Of a stretch of 64,000 nt of DNA, positions 55,650 through 64,000 are shown in pieces. The translations under genes were made by a program, and so were the position numbers. The notes beneath the pieces were generated by a model. The model was not told where the DNA came from. It worked only from the letters and a program-made list of their open reading frames with translations, and searched no databases. The stretch is from the NCBI RefSeq assembly GCF_902859745.1, contig NZ_CADIJW010000002.1, positions 124,001 to 188,000 of the forward strand, read 5' to 3'. This stretch comes from Achromobacter dolens (lineage in GTDB: Bacteria; Pseudomonadota; Gammaproteobacteria; Burkholderiales; Burkholderiaceae_B). Each line of letters starts with the position of its first letter. Positions within the stretch are counted from its first letter, which is position 1.

Positions 55650-56960
55650 CTACTTGTTGACCAGCCTGGCCGGCTGCGCCAGCGCCACCAGCGCGCCGAC
55701 CACCAGGCACGCCGACAGCATGTACAGGCCGGTGTTGGTCGTGCCGGTCATGTCCTTGAGCCAGCCCACCAGGTAGGGGCTGACGAAGCCCGCCAGGTTG
55801 CCCACCGAGTTGATCAGCGCGATCCCGGCGGCGGCGGCGGTGCCGCCCAGCAGCGCGGTCGGCAGGCTCCAGAACAGCGGCAGCACCGTGCAGATGCCGA
55901 TGTTGGCCACCGTCAGCGCCAGGATGGCCAGCACCGTGTTGCCGCTCCAGATCGCCGAGAACAGCAGCCCCAGCGCGCCGAACAGCGCCGGAATCGCCAC
56001 GTGCCAGCGGCGCTCGCGATTGCGGTCGGAGTTGCGCGCGATCAGGATCATGCCGATCACCGCGAACAGGTTCGGCACGGCCGTCAACAGCCCGATCGCC
56101 AGCGGGCTCTGCACGCCGGTGCTCTTGATCAGCGTCGGCATCCAGAACCCCACGCCGTACAGGCCCATCACGAAGGAGAAGTAGATCAGCGCCATGGCCC
56201 AAACCCGCGGATGCGCCAGCGCGGCGCGGATCGGCGGGTCTTCCTTGTGCTGCTCCTCGGCCGCGATGTTGCGGATCAGCACCGCCTTCTCGTTCGCGGT
56301 CAGCCACTTGGCCTTGTTGATACGGTCATCCAGGTAGATCAGCACCAGCACGCCGATGATCACTGACGGGATGCCCTCCAGCAGGAACAGCCATTGCCAG
56401 CCCGACAGGCCATGGTCGCCGTGGAACGTATTCATGATCCAGCCCGAGATCGGGCCGCCGATCAGGCCGGACATCGGCACCGCGGTCATGAAGAAGGTGG
56501 TGATGCGCCCGCGCCGGGCGGCCGGATACCAGTAGGTCAGATAGAGGATGATGCCCGGAAAGAAACCCGCCTCGGCCGCGCCCAGCAGGAAGCGCAGGAA
56601 ATAGAACATGTGCACGCTGGTCACGAACATCATGCAGGCCGAGATGATGCCCCAGGTGATCATGATGCGCGCGATCCAGACCCGCGCGCCGACTTTGTGG
56701 AGAATGATGTTGCTGGGGATCTCGAACAGGAAATAGCCGATGAAGAATATCCCCGCGCCCAACCCGTACACCGTCTCGCTGAACTGGAGTTCCTGCAGCA
56801 TCTGCAGCTTGGCGAAGCCTACGTTGACGCGGTCCAGGTAGGCCACGACGTAGCAGACGACCAACAGCGGCACCAGCCGCCACCCCACTTTGCGATAGAT
56901 CCGGTCCTCCTCAGCCGCCGGGATCGCCGGCGAGACCCCGGGGGCCATAGTGTGTTCCAT
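55650..56960 (-). CDS. MFS transporter (ACS family, GudP/ExuT-like)
   Basis: A 436-residue major facilitator with twelve hydrophobic segments. YLDRVNVGFAKLQMLQEL near residue 42-60, GAAEAGFFPGIILYLTYWYP and the RxxRG-type loop are typical of the ACS family that carries sugar acids and organic acids. The ATG at 56960 follows AGGAGGAG and is preferred over the TTG at 56963. No catabolic genes are adjacent, so the substrate is unknown. It lies upstream of the autotransporter but has its own terminator. In the 296-base gap to prfB a short palindrome GTCCCC-AGC-GGGGAC (57021-57035) is the only other structure seen. Confidence 0.88.
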   Translation of the reverse strand: MEHTMAPGVSPAIPAAEEDRIYRKVGWRLVPLLVVCYVVAYLDRVNVGFAKLQMLQELQFSETVYGLGAGIFFIGYFLFEIPSNIILHKVGARVWIARIMITWGIISACMMFVTSVHMFYFLRFLLGAAEAGFFPGIILYLTYWYPAARRGRITTFFMTAVPMSGLIGGPISGWIMNTFHGDHGLSGWQWLFLLEGIPSVIIGVLVLIYLDDRINKAKWLTANEKAVLIRNIAAEEQHKEDPPIRAALAHPRVWAMALIYFSFVMGLYGVGFWMPTLIKSTGVQSPLAIGLLTAVPNLFAVIGMILIARNSDRNRERRWHVAIPALFGALGLLFSAIWSGNTVLAILALTVANIGICTVLPLFWSLPTALLGGTAAAAGIALINSVGNLAGFVSPYLVGWLKDMTGTTNTGLYMLSACLVVGALVALAQPARLVNK

Positions 56961-57256
56961 CAATGTCTCCTCCTCTGACGGGATAGGCCGGTCATGGACC
57001 GGCAGCTTGTCCGGTCCCGCGTCCCCAGCGGGGACATATGGGCCGGCAGACCAAGCCTAGAACCCGGTAGTTGACAAAAAACTGAACAACTATGCCCTCT
57101 GCGCGCAAACCCCTAGAACGATCCGACAGAATCGGGCGGAACCTCGGCGAAACCTTTTTTCGCCCGATCCGTCCCCCTGCATGCGAGCGGACCCGACGGG
57201 ACGGCGGCTTACACGGTAAAATGCCCGGTTTCGCACAAAAGTCATCAGGAATCATC

Positions 57257-58361
57257 ATGGAAGCCGAACGTCAGAACCAGCTCGCAGCCCGCCTCGCCGA
57301 CTACGCGGAGCGCGAACAGGCTCTACGGAGGTATCTTTGACTACGATGCCAAAGCCGAACGCCTGCAAGTCGTAAACGCCGAGCTCGAAGACCCGGCGGT
57401 CTGGAACGACCCCAAGCACGCCCAGGACCTGGGCCGTGAAAAGAAAGCCCTCGAAGACGTGGTGGAAACGCTCACCGGCCTGGGCACGGGCCTGGCCGAC
57501 GCCAACGAGCTGTTCGAGCTGGCCGCCGCCGACAACGACGACGCCACCCTCGAATCCATCGAGCTGGACGCCAACGGCTTCCAGGAAAAGCTGGAAAGCC
57601 TCGAATTCCGCCGCATGTTCTCCAACCCGGCCGATCCCCTGAACTGCTTCCTGGACATCCAGGCCGGCGCGGGCGGCACGGAAGCGCAGGACTGGGCCTC
57701 GATGCTGCTGCGCCAGTACCTCAAGTACGCCGAGCGCAAGGGCTTCAAGGCCGAAGTGCTGGAAGAATCCGAGGGCGAAGTCGCCGGCATCAAGTCCGCC
57801 ACCATCAAGCTCGAGGGCGAATACGCCTTCGGCTACCTGCGCACCGAGACCGGCGTGCACCGCCTGGTGCGCAAGAGCCCGTTCGACTCCTCGGGCGGCC
57901 GCCACACCTCGTTCGCCAGCGTCTTCGTCTACCCCGAGGTCGACGATTCCTTCGAAGTCGAAGTGAACCCGGCCGACCTGCGCGTGGACACCTACCGCGC
58001 CTCGGGCGCGGGCGGCCAGCACATCAACAAGACCGACTCGGCCGTGCGCCTGACGCACATCCCGACCGGCATCGTGGTGCAGTGCCAGAACGACCGCTCG
58101 CAGCACCGCAACCGCGCCGAAGCGATGCAGATGCTCAAGTCCAAGCTGTACGAACTGGAAATGCGCAACCGCATGGCCGAGCAGCAGAAGCTGGAAGACT
58201 CCAAGACCGACGTGGGTTGGGGCCACCAGATCCGCTCGTACGTGCTGGACCAGAGCCGCATCAAGGACCTGCGCACCAACGTCGAAATCTCCAACACGCA
58301 GAAAGTGCTGGACGGCGACCTGGATCCCTTCATTCAGGCCAGCCTCAAGCAAGGCGTGTAA
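57257..58361 (+). CDS. prfB: peptide chain release factor 2 (programmed +1 frameshift)
   Basis: RF2 terminates translation at UGA and UAA. The product is 367 residues: 27 codons from the ATG at 57257, then an in-frame TGA at 57338-57340 that is bypassed by a +1 shift, and 340 more residues ending at 58361. The codon-recognition tripeptide SPF is in [12 protein letters not shown], and the catalytic GGQ in [33 protein letters not shown] is also typical. The site CGGAGGTATCTTTGAC gives autoregulation by RF2 level. lysS follows after one intervening gene. Confidence 0.96.
57323..57341 (+). other. RF2 programmed frameshift site
   Basis: A Shine-Dalgarno-like GGAGG (57328-57332) precedes the slippery CTT followed by TGA C (57335-57341). 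Ribosomes pausing at the TGA shift +1 to read GAC, as in most bacteria. Low RF2 activity raises shifting and hence RF2 synthesis. Confidence 0.93.
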
Positions 58362-58403
58362 GTTCCGCGATACTTCCGTCCACCGTCCCCCGAGGGTTCA
58401 CGC

Positions 58404-59159
58404 ATGTCCGACACCATCGCAATTCTCACCGGCGCTTCGCGCGGCATCGGCGCCGCCATGGCGCGCGGCCTGGCCAAACCGGGCACCCGCCTGATCACCC
58501 TGGCGCGCCGCGAAGACCCCGAGCTGGCCGCCTACGCCCGCTCGCAGGACGCGCAGCTTGAACAGGTGTCCGTGGACCTCTCGGACCTGGCCGCGGCCGA
58601 AGCGGCCGCGCGCCGCATCTGCGACGCGCTGCCGCGCGACGCCCGTCGTTACCTGCTGATCAACAACGCCGGCACCGTGCACCCCGTGTCCGGCACCGAC
58701 GCGCTGATCGACGGCCCGGCCATCGCCGCCGCCTTCAATCTGAACGTGACGGCCGTGATGCTGCTGACCGCGCGCTTCCTGGCCGCGGTCGAAGACCTCA
58801 AGGCCGACCGCCGCGTGCTCAACATCTCCTCCGGCGCCGGCCGCAACCCCAACGCCGGCTGGGGCGTGTACTGCGCCACCAAGGCCGCGCTCGACATGTA
58901 CTCGCGCGTGGTCAAGCAGGAACAGGGCGAGAACGGCGCGCGCGTCGTCTCGCTGGCCCCCGGCATCGTCGACACCGACATGCAGGCCGCCATCCGTTCC
59001 AGCGATCCCAAGAGCTTCCCGGCGCTGGCCAAGTTCCAGGACTTCCACGCCACCGGCAAGCTGTCTTCGCCCGCCAACGTGGCTTCCCGCATCCTCGCCT
59101 ACCTGGATCGCGACGATTTCGGCGCCACCGAAATCGACGACATCCGCAATTACGACTGA
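58404..59159 (+). CDS. short-chain dehydrogenase/reductase (sepiapterin-reductase-like)
   Basis: A 251-residue [19 protein letters not shown] (9-24) is the cofactor loop, NNAGTVHPV is at about 88, and the catalytic motif [15 protein letters not shown] follows NISSGAGRN. The residue pattern [13 protein letters not shown] and the C-terminal half resemble the YueD/benzil reductase and sepiapterin reductase group. It lies between prfB and lysS, 10 bases before lysS. Its substrate is unknown. Confidence 0.88.
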   Translation: MSDTIAILTGASRGIGAAMARGLAKPGTRLITLARREDPELAAYARSQDAQLEQVSVDLSDLAAAEAAARRICDALPRDARRYLLINNAGTVHPVSGTDALIDGPAIAAAFNLNVTAVMLLTARFLAAVEDLKADRRVLNISSGAGRNPNAGWGVYCATKAALDMYSRVVKQEQGENGARVVSLAPGIVDTDMQAAIRSSDPKSFPALAKFQDFHATGKLSSPANVASRILAYLDRDDFGATEIDDIRNYD

Positions 59160-59169
59160 TCCCCCGACC

Positions 59170-60693
59170 ATGACCGACCACACGACCGCTCCGGCAACCG
59201 CCCAGGATGAAAACCGCTTGATCGCCGAACGGCGCGCCAAGCTGGCCAAACTGCGCGAAACCGGGGTCGCGTATCCCAACGATTTCGTCCCCGACGCCCG
59301 CGCCGCGGCCCTGCACGACAAGTACGACGACCAGACGCAGGAAGCCCTGGCCGCCGCGCCCGTCACCGTCAAGGTCGCCGGTCGCATGATGCTCAAGCGC
59401 GTCATGGGCAAGGCCAGCTTCGCCACGCTGCAGGACAGCACCGGCCGCATCCAGATCTACCTGGACCGCGGCACGCTGGGCGAAGACAGCTACGCCGCGT
59501 TCAAGCAATGGGACATCGGCGACATCATCGCGGTCGAAGGGTCGGTCTTCAAGACCAACAAGGGCGAACTGTCGGTGCACGCCGCCACGGCGCGCCTGTT
59601 GTCCAAGTCGCTGCGCCCGCTGCCGGACAAGTTCCACGGCGTGGCCGACCAGGAGCTGCGCTACCGCCAGCGCTACGTCGACCTCATCATGACCGACGCC
59701 ACGCGCCGCACCTTCGAGGCGCGCAGCAAGGCCGTGGGCAGCATCCGCCAGTTCATGCTGAACGCCGGCTTCCTCGAAGTCGAAACGCCCATGCTGCACC
59801 CGATCCCGGGCGGCGCGGCGGCCAAGCCCTTCGTCACGCACCACAACGCGCTGGACATGGAAATGTTCCTGCGCATCGCGCCCGAGCTCTACCTCAAGCG
59901 CCTCATCGTCGGCGGCTTCGAACGCGTGTTCGAGGTCAACCGCAACTTCCGCAATGAAGGCGTGAGCCCGCGCCACAATCCGGAATTCACGATGATGGAG
60001 TTCTACGCGGCCTTCGCGGACTACCGCTGGCTGATGGACTTCACCGAGGAACTGATCCGCCAGGCCGCCATCTCGGCCACCGGCAGCGCCGTGCTGACCT
60101 ACCAGGAACGCGAGCTGGATCTGTCCAAGCCGTTCGACCGCCTGACCATCTGCGAAGCCATCCTCAAGTACGCCCCGGGCTACACCCAGGCGCAACTGGA
60201 CGACGCGGCCTTCGTGCGCGCCGAGCTCAAGAAGCTGGGCGCCGACGCCGACGGTCCGGTGCTGTCGCGCGCCGGCCTGGGCGCGCTGCAGCTGGCGCTG
60301 TTCGAGGAAACGGCTGAAGCCAAGCTGTGGAACCCGACCTACATCATCGACTACCCGGTCGAAGTGTCGCCGCTGGCGCGCGCCTCCGACACCCGCGAGG
60401 GCATCACCGAGCGCTTCGAGCTGTTCATGACCGGCCGCGAGATCGCCAACGGCTTCTCCGAGCTGAACGACCCCGAAGACCAGGCCGAGCGTTTCCGCTC
60501 GCAGGTCGAGGCCAAGGATGCCGGCGACGAGGAAGCGATGTACTACGACGCCGACTACATCCGCGCGCTGGAATACGGCATGCCCCCGACGGGCGGCTGC
60601 GGCATCGGCATCGACCGCCTGGTCATGCTGCTGACCGACAGCCCCAGCATCCGCGACGTCATCCTCTTCCCGCACCTGCGCCGTGAAGACTAA
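59170..60693 (+). CDS. lysS: lysyl-tRNA synthetase, class II
   Basis: A 507-residue class II synthetase that charges tRNA-Lys. The N-terminal OB-fold anticodon-binding domain (about 60-160) contains [20 protein letters not shown]. The catalytic domain has motif 1 ([20 protein letters not shown]), motif 2 ([20 protein letters not shown]) and motif 3 ([13 protein letters not shown]). Length and motifs are normal. It follows the SDR gene closely and is probably part of the prfB transcription unit. Confidence 0.97.
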   Translation: MTDHTTAPATAQDENRLIAERRAKLAKLRETGVAYPNDFVPDARAAALHDKYDDQTQEALAAAPVTVKVAGRMMLKRVMGKASFATLQDSTGRIQIYLDRGTLGEDSYAAFKQWDIGDIIAVEGSVFKTNKGELSVHAATARLLSKSLRPLPDKFHGVADQELRYRQRYVDLIMTDATRRTFEARSKAVGSIRQFMLNAGFLEVETPMLHPIPGGAAAKPFVTHHNALDMEMFLRIAPELYLKRLIVGGFERVFEVNRNFRNEGVSPRHNPEFTMMEFYAAFADYRWLMDFTEELIRQAAISATGSAVLTYQERELDLSKPFDRLTICEAILKYAPGYTQAQLDDAAFVRAELKKLGADADGPVLSRAGLGALQLALFEETAEAKLWNPTYIIDYPVEVSPLARASDTREGITERFELFMTGREIANGFSELNDPEDQAERFRSQVEAKDAGDEEAMYYDADYIRALEYGMPPTGGCGIGIDRLVMLLTDSPSIRDVILFPHLRRED

Positions 60694-60708
60694 GACGCGG
60701 GCGGCATC

Positions 60709-61032
60709 ATGATCGTCAAGATCCTGATGCTGGCGGCGGTGGTTGCGGCGCTGTTCTTCATGGTGATGCAACCCCGCCGCGGCCGCGGCGGTTACGCCAC
60801 GGGCCCCGCGCCCGCGCGGCGCACGCCGCTGTTCATCGCGCTGTGCCTGGCCACGGCGCTGGCCCTGACCGGCACGCTGGTCACCGCGGTGATCTGGATG
60901 GGCAGCGTTGCCGGCGGCGTGACCGGCGGCGGCTACCATGGCGAAGCCGATTTCCTCCTGACCATCGCCGGCGCCCTGCTGGCGATCGCCGTGGCCTGCG
61001 GGGTCGGCGCCTTCCTCAAGCGCAAGGGCTAA
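60709..61032 (+). CDS. small membrane protein of unknown function
   Basis: A 107-residue protein with three predicted membrane segments (about 3-20, 42-66, 80-101). An arginine/glycine-rich loop (QPRRGRGGYATGPAPARR) follows the first segment. No family is recognised. It begins 15 bases after lysS and is probably co-transcribed. Confidence 0.65.
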   Translation: MIVKILMLAAVVAALFFMVMQPRRGRGGYATGPAPARRTPLFIALCLATALALTGTLVTAVIWMGSVAGGVTGGGYHGEADFLLTIAGALLAIAVACGVGAFLKRKG

Positions 61033-61086
61033 TCCCGCGCCTCGGGCCGTCCACAAGCGACCGCCCTCCACGGCGCCAGGCCCACC

Positions 61087-62595
61087 CTACCCCTTCTTCC
61101 TTATCGCGACCGCCAGGCGCCGCATGGCCAGGTCGATCTCATGCGCGCTGAGCGAGGCATAGCCCAGCAGCCAACCTTGCAGCGCGGGCGTATCCGCATA
61201 CAACCGCGCCAGGCCCGGCAGCACCAGCCCCGCCTGCGCGGCTCGGCGGATGGTATCGGCCTCGGACCATCCGGGCTCCAGCAGGCACGGCACCTGCAGT
61301 CCGCCTTCGGGACGCAGCGCGCGCGCCACGCCCGCCAGATGCTTTCCGACCGCGTCCAGCATGGCCTCGCGCCGCGCCGCGTACAGCTTGCGCATGGCGC
61401 GCACGTGGGCGTTGTAATGGCCATCGGCCATGAAGCGCGCCAGCGTCAGTTGCAGGACCTGCGGCGTATGGCCGTCGACGATGCTGCGCGCGCGGCTGAA
61501 GGCGCCGACCAGCTCGTCCGGCAGCGCCATGTAGCCCATCCGCAACCCCGGATAGAGCGTCTTGCTGAAGGTGCCCAGGTAGATCGTGCGGCCGTGCCGA
61601 TCCAGGCCTTGTACGCACGCGGTCGGCAGGCCGTCGTAGTGGAATTCGCTGTCGTAATCATCCTCGATGATCCACTTGCCGTTTTCGGCCGCCCAGCGGA
61701 TCAGGTCGAACCGCCGCTCCAGCGACAGCGTCGCCCCGGTCGGATACTGGTGCGACGGCGTCACATAGACGCAACTGGCGCCGCTGCGGTCGGCCCGCAG
61801 CAGGTCGGTGCGGATCCCGTGCGCATCGACGTCGATCGGCACCACCCTGGCCTCGGCGAACTCGAACGCCTTGCGGGCGCCGAAGTAGCCCGGGTTCTCC
61901 AGCAGGATCGGCTTGCCGGCATCCGCCAGCAACTGCGCGCACAGGAACAGCGCCTGCCGCGTGCTGCTGAGCACCACGATCTGCTCGGCACGGATCCGGG
62001 CGCCGCGCTCCAGGTTCAGATAAGTCGCGATCGCGCGGCGCAAGGGCTCGGCGCCCTGGGGATCGCCGTGCAGCAGCACATGGCCGCGATGGTCCTTCAT
62101 CACCTGCCGCTGCAAACGCTCCCACACCTCCGTCGGGAAGGTGCGGGTCTCGGGCAGCCCGGTGGCGAACGCCTGGATCGTCTGCTGGTCGGTCACGCCG
62201 CCGCTGTCGAAGATCGCGCGGCCGCGCCGGCTCAGGCCGGCCGCGGGCGCGGCCGGTTGCGCCGTCGCCCGGCGTTCGCGCTGCGGGGCGCGGCGCCGCG
62301 CCGAACCGCGCAGTTCGGTGCCGATGGTCTCGGACACATAGCTGCCCGAGCCCTTGCGCCGCGCGATGAAACCGTCGCGCTGCAACTGCACGTAGGCATT
62401 CTCGACCGTGTCGCGGGCCACCCCCAGCAACTGCGCCAGCGCGCGGGTGGCGGGCAGCTTCACGCCGGGATCCAGGTCGCCGTCCAGCACCAGCGCGCGC
62501 AAGGCGCGCTGGATGCGCAAGTGCAGGTCGAGCGGCGCCAGGTCGGCGTCGCCCATACGGATTTTCAGCGTCTCAAGCGCGAAGGTCTTGCTCAT
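61087..62595 (-). CDS. MocR-family regulator (PdxR-like): GntR helix-turn-helix plus aminotransferase domain
   Basis: A 502-residue MocR protein. The winged helix (about 25-90) includes PATRALAQLLGVARDTVENA. The class I aminotransferase-like domain (about 130-490) has the PLP lysine in LGTFSKTLYPGLRMGY and IIEDDYDSEFHYDG. Such proteins are PLP-dependent regulators, often of vitamin B6, taurine or GABA genes. It is divergent from a BenE-type transporter, and three copies of an AAAGTGGTCTG-like motif lie between, close to the known PdxR site AAAGTGGWCTA. The regulated pathway is not certain. Confidence 0.9.
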   Translation of the reverse strand: MSKTFALETLKIRMGDADLAPLDLHLRIQRALRALVLDGDLDPGVKLPATRALAQLLGVARDTVENAYVQLQRDGFIARRKGSGSYVSETIGTELRGSARRRAPQRERRATAQPAAPAAGLSRRGRAIFDSGGVTDQQTIQAFATGLPETRTFPTEVWERLQRQVMKDHRGHVLLHGDPQGAEPLRRAIATYLNLERGARIRAEQIVVLSSTRQALFLCAQLLADAGKPILLENPGYFGARKAFEFAEARVVPIDVDAHGIRTDLLRADRSGASCVYVTPSHQYPTGATLSLERRFDLIRWAAENGKWIIEDDYDSEFHYDGLPTACVQGLDRHGRTIYLGTFSKTLYPGLRMGYMALPDELVGAFSRARSIVDGHTPQVLQLTLARFMADGHYNAHVRAMRKLYAARREAMLDAVGKHLAGVARALRPEGGLQVPCLLEPGWSEADTIRRAAQAGLVLPGLARLYADTPALQGWLLGYASLSAHEIDLAMRRLAVAIRKKG

Positions 62596-62670
62596 GGGGT
62601 CTGCCCGCGGGCGATGAAAGGGTTACTGGCAGCCTGCCATTCCAGGCGAGGCAGAAGTCGTCGCAGCGAA

Positions 62671-62740
62671 AAAGTGGTCTGGCACGCATTGCCAAAGTGT
62701 ACTGCCTTGACAGTCCAATGCCGCGCTACAAAGTGGTCTG
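62671..62740. promoter_or_regulatory. three copies of an AAAGTGGTCTG motif, likely MocR binding sites
   Basis: AAAGTGGTCTG begins at 62671 and 62730, and a variant AAAGTGTACTG at 62694. A TTGACA at 62707-62712 lies between the second and third copies and may be the -35 of the rightward transporter promoter. The direct-repeat pattern fits sites for MocR/PdxR proteins. Binding is inferred. Confidence 0.7.
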
Positions 62741-62772
62741 CCATTCAACCTTTCCCGCTTCCCACCGCCCCC

Positions 62773-64000
62773 ATGTCATCGCCTAGCGCCTCTTCCCTGT
62801 TCCCGCGCGACCTCGTCCACCCCATCGTCGCCGGCCTGATCTCGGTCATCGTCAACTACGGCGGCACCTTCATCCTGGTGTTCCAGGCCGCCAAGGTCGC
62901 CGGCCTCAGTCCGGCGCTCACGGCCTCCTGGGTCTGGTCGGTGTCGATCGGCGTGGGCATCACCGGCATCGTGCTGAGCTGGCTCAGCCGCGAACCGGTC
63001 ATCACCGCCTGGTCCACGCCCGCCGCCGCCTTCCTGGTCACGGCCCTGGCGACCACGCCGTATGCCGAGGCCATCGGCGCCTACCTGGTCTCGGCCGCCG
63101 CCTTCGTCCTGCTCGGGCTGTCCGGCTGTTTCGACAAGGCCATCCGCCTGATTCCTCCGGGCGTCGCCGCCGGCCTGCTGGCCGGCATCCTGCTGCCCTT
63201 CGGCATCGGCGCCTTCGGCGGCATGAGCCTGGACCCGCTGCTGGTGGGCTGGCTGATCCTGGCCTACGTCGCGCTCAAGCGCTACACCGCGCGCTACGCC
63301 GTGGTCGGTATCCTGGTGTCCGGCCTGGCGCTGCTACTGGCGCAGGACCGGGTCGACCTGTCGGGGCTGCGGCTGGAGTTCGCCGCCCCCGTCTTCACGG
63401 CGCCCGAGTTTTCGCTCAATGGACTGTTGAGCGTGGCGCTGCCGCTGTTCCTCATCACGCTGACGGGCCAGTACATGCCCGGCATGCTGGTGCTGCGCAA
63501 CGACGGCTTCAAGACCAGCGCCAATCCCATCGTCACCCTCACCGGCCTGGGCTCCCTGCTGATGGCGCCGTTCGGCTCGCACGCCTTCAACCTGGCCGCC
63601 ATCACCGCCGCCATCTGCACCGGCCGCGAAGCGCACGACGACCCGTCCAAGCGCTGGATCGCCGGCATCGCCGCGGGCGTCTTCTACATCCTGGTCGGCA
63701 TCTTCGGCGTGACGCTGGCCGCCGTGTTCATGGCACTGCCCGCGACCTTCATCACGACACTGGCGGGCCTGGCCCTGCTGGGCACCATCGGCGGCAGCCT
63801 GGCCAGCGCGCTGGCCGACGCCAAATCGCGCGAGGCCTCGCTCATCACCTTCCTGGCAGCCGCCGCCAACATCAAGCTGTTCGGCATCGGCGGCGCCTTC
63901 TGGGGCCTTGTGATCGGCCTGCTGGCGCACGCCCTGCTCAATGGGCGCCTGCCGCGGCGCGCGGCCCGTTACACTGCATCGACGCGTTCCGACTCCGCGC
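62773..64000 (+). CDS. BenE-family benzoate/H+ symporter, 3' end cut by the window
   Basis: The reading frame is open from the ATG at 62773 to the end of the window (409 codons, no stop). It has about twelve hydrophobic segments. SVIVNYGGTFILVFQAAK, IPPGVAAGLLAGILLPFGIG, LFLITLTGQYMPGMLVLRND and LLMAPFGSHAFNLAAITAAI are the conserved segments of BenE transporters. Little of the gene should be missing, as family members are about 400 residues. The divergent MocR regulator probably controls it. The substrate need not be benzoate. Confidence 0.9.
   Translation, partial: MSSPSASSLFPRDLVHPIVAGLISVIVNYGGTFILVFQAAKVAGLSPALTASWVWSVSIGVGITGIVLSWLSREPVITAWSTPAAAFLVTALATTPYAEAIGAYLVSAAAFVLLGLSGCFDKAIRLIPPGVAAGLLAGILLPFGIGAFGGMSLDPLLVGWLILAYVALKRYTARYAVVGILVSGLALLLAQDRVDLSGLRLEFAAPVFTAPEFSLNGLLSVALPLFLITLTGQYMPGMLVLRNDGFKTSANPIVTLTGLGSLLMAPFGSHAFNLAAITAAICTGREAHDDPSKRWIAGIAAGVFYILVGIFGVTLAAVFMALPATFITTLAGLALLGTIGGSLASALADAKSREASLITFLAAAANIKLFGIGGAFWGLVIGLLAHALLNGRLPRRAARYTASTRSDSA

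Overview
The window is high-G+C DNA (roughly two thirds G+C by eye), densely packed with genes on both strands. Gene content and order (TrpI-type regulator beside trpB, LolCE-LolD, recJ, prfB-lysS, FepA-type receptors, two large type V autotransporters with Bordetella-like signal regions) point to a betaproteobacterium of the Alcaligenaceae, most likely Bordetella or a close relative such as Achromobacter. I see no rRNA, tRNA, insertion sequence, phage or CRISPR array. No gene-free stretch reaches 300 bases; the longest gaps (56961-57256, 32306-32598, 21743-22015, 35561-35828, 55387-55649, 26398-26658) hold promoters, a TPP riboswitch, Fur-like sites or terminators.

Layout. 1-4.9 kb: 5' part of trpB, a divergent LysR regulator, an orphan flagellin with a proline-rich centre, and D-lactate dehydrogenase. 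5-14.1 kb: a tight seven-gene leftward catabolic operon (MFS transporter, aldehyde dehydrogenase, Rieske oxygenase, its reductase, GMC oxidoreductase, GntR/UTRA regulator, sulfatase) with palindromes at its promoter; its substrate is unknown. 14.3-19.6 kb: two DUF202 membrane proteins, a decayed HigBA toxin-antitoxin pair, an exported protein of unknown function, a TetR regulator with its NAD(P)H:quinone reductase, and two proteins I cannot identify. 19.6-22.9 kb: a heat-shock block (groES, a groEL lacking the GGM tail, two small heat-shock proteins) with a good sigma-32 promoter. 22.9-28.6 kb: an autotransporter divergent from a TPR-glycosyltransferase-like protein, both probably starting at TTG. 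28.7-32.3 kb: two short-chain dehydrogenases, then a stretch of decaying genes (ABC ATPase with degenerate motifs, truncated VOC protein, frameshifted membrane protein) around a small cysteine-rich exported protein.

32.4-44 kb: TPP riboswitch and thiM, then iron uptake: a Fiu/FecA-like receptor, and a FepA-like receptor followed by binding protein, two permeases and an ATPase, each receptor with a Fur-like box. A response regulator-histidine kinase pair lies divergent from the FepA-like receptor, as expected for a siderophore-sensing PfeRS-like system. 44-49.6 kb: TatD nuclease, LolD and LolC/E lipoprotein export, an ApgM-like protein overlapping recJ. 49.7-57 kb: a 1887-residue autotransporter with three copies of a ~260-residue module, and an MFS transporter; both are on the opposite strand and separate recJ from prfB-lysS. 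57.2-64 kb: prfB with its programmed frameshift, a short-chain dehydrogenase, lysS, a small membrane protein, and a MocR/PdxR-like regulator divergent from a BenE-type transporter (cut by the window end), with three copies of an AAAGTGGTCTG-like motif between them.
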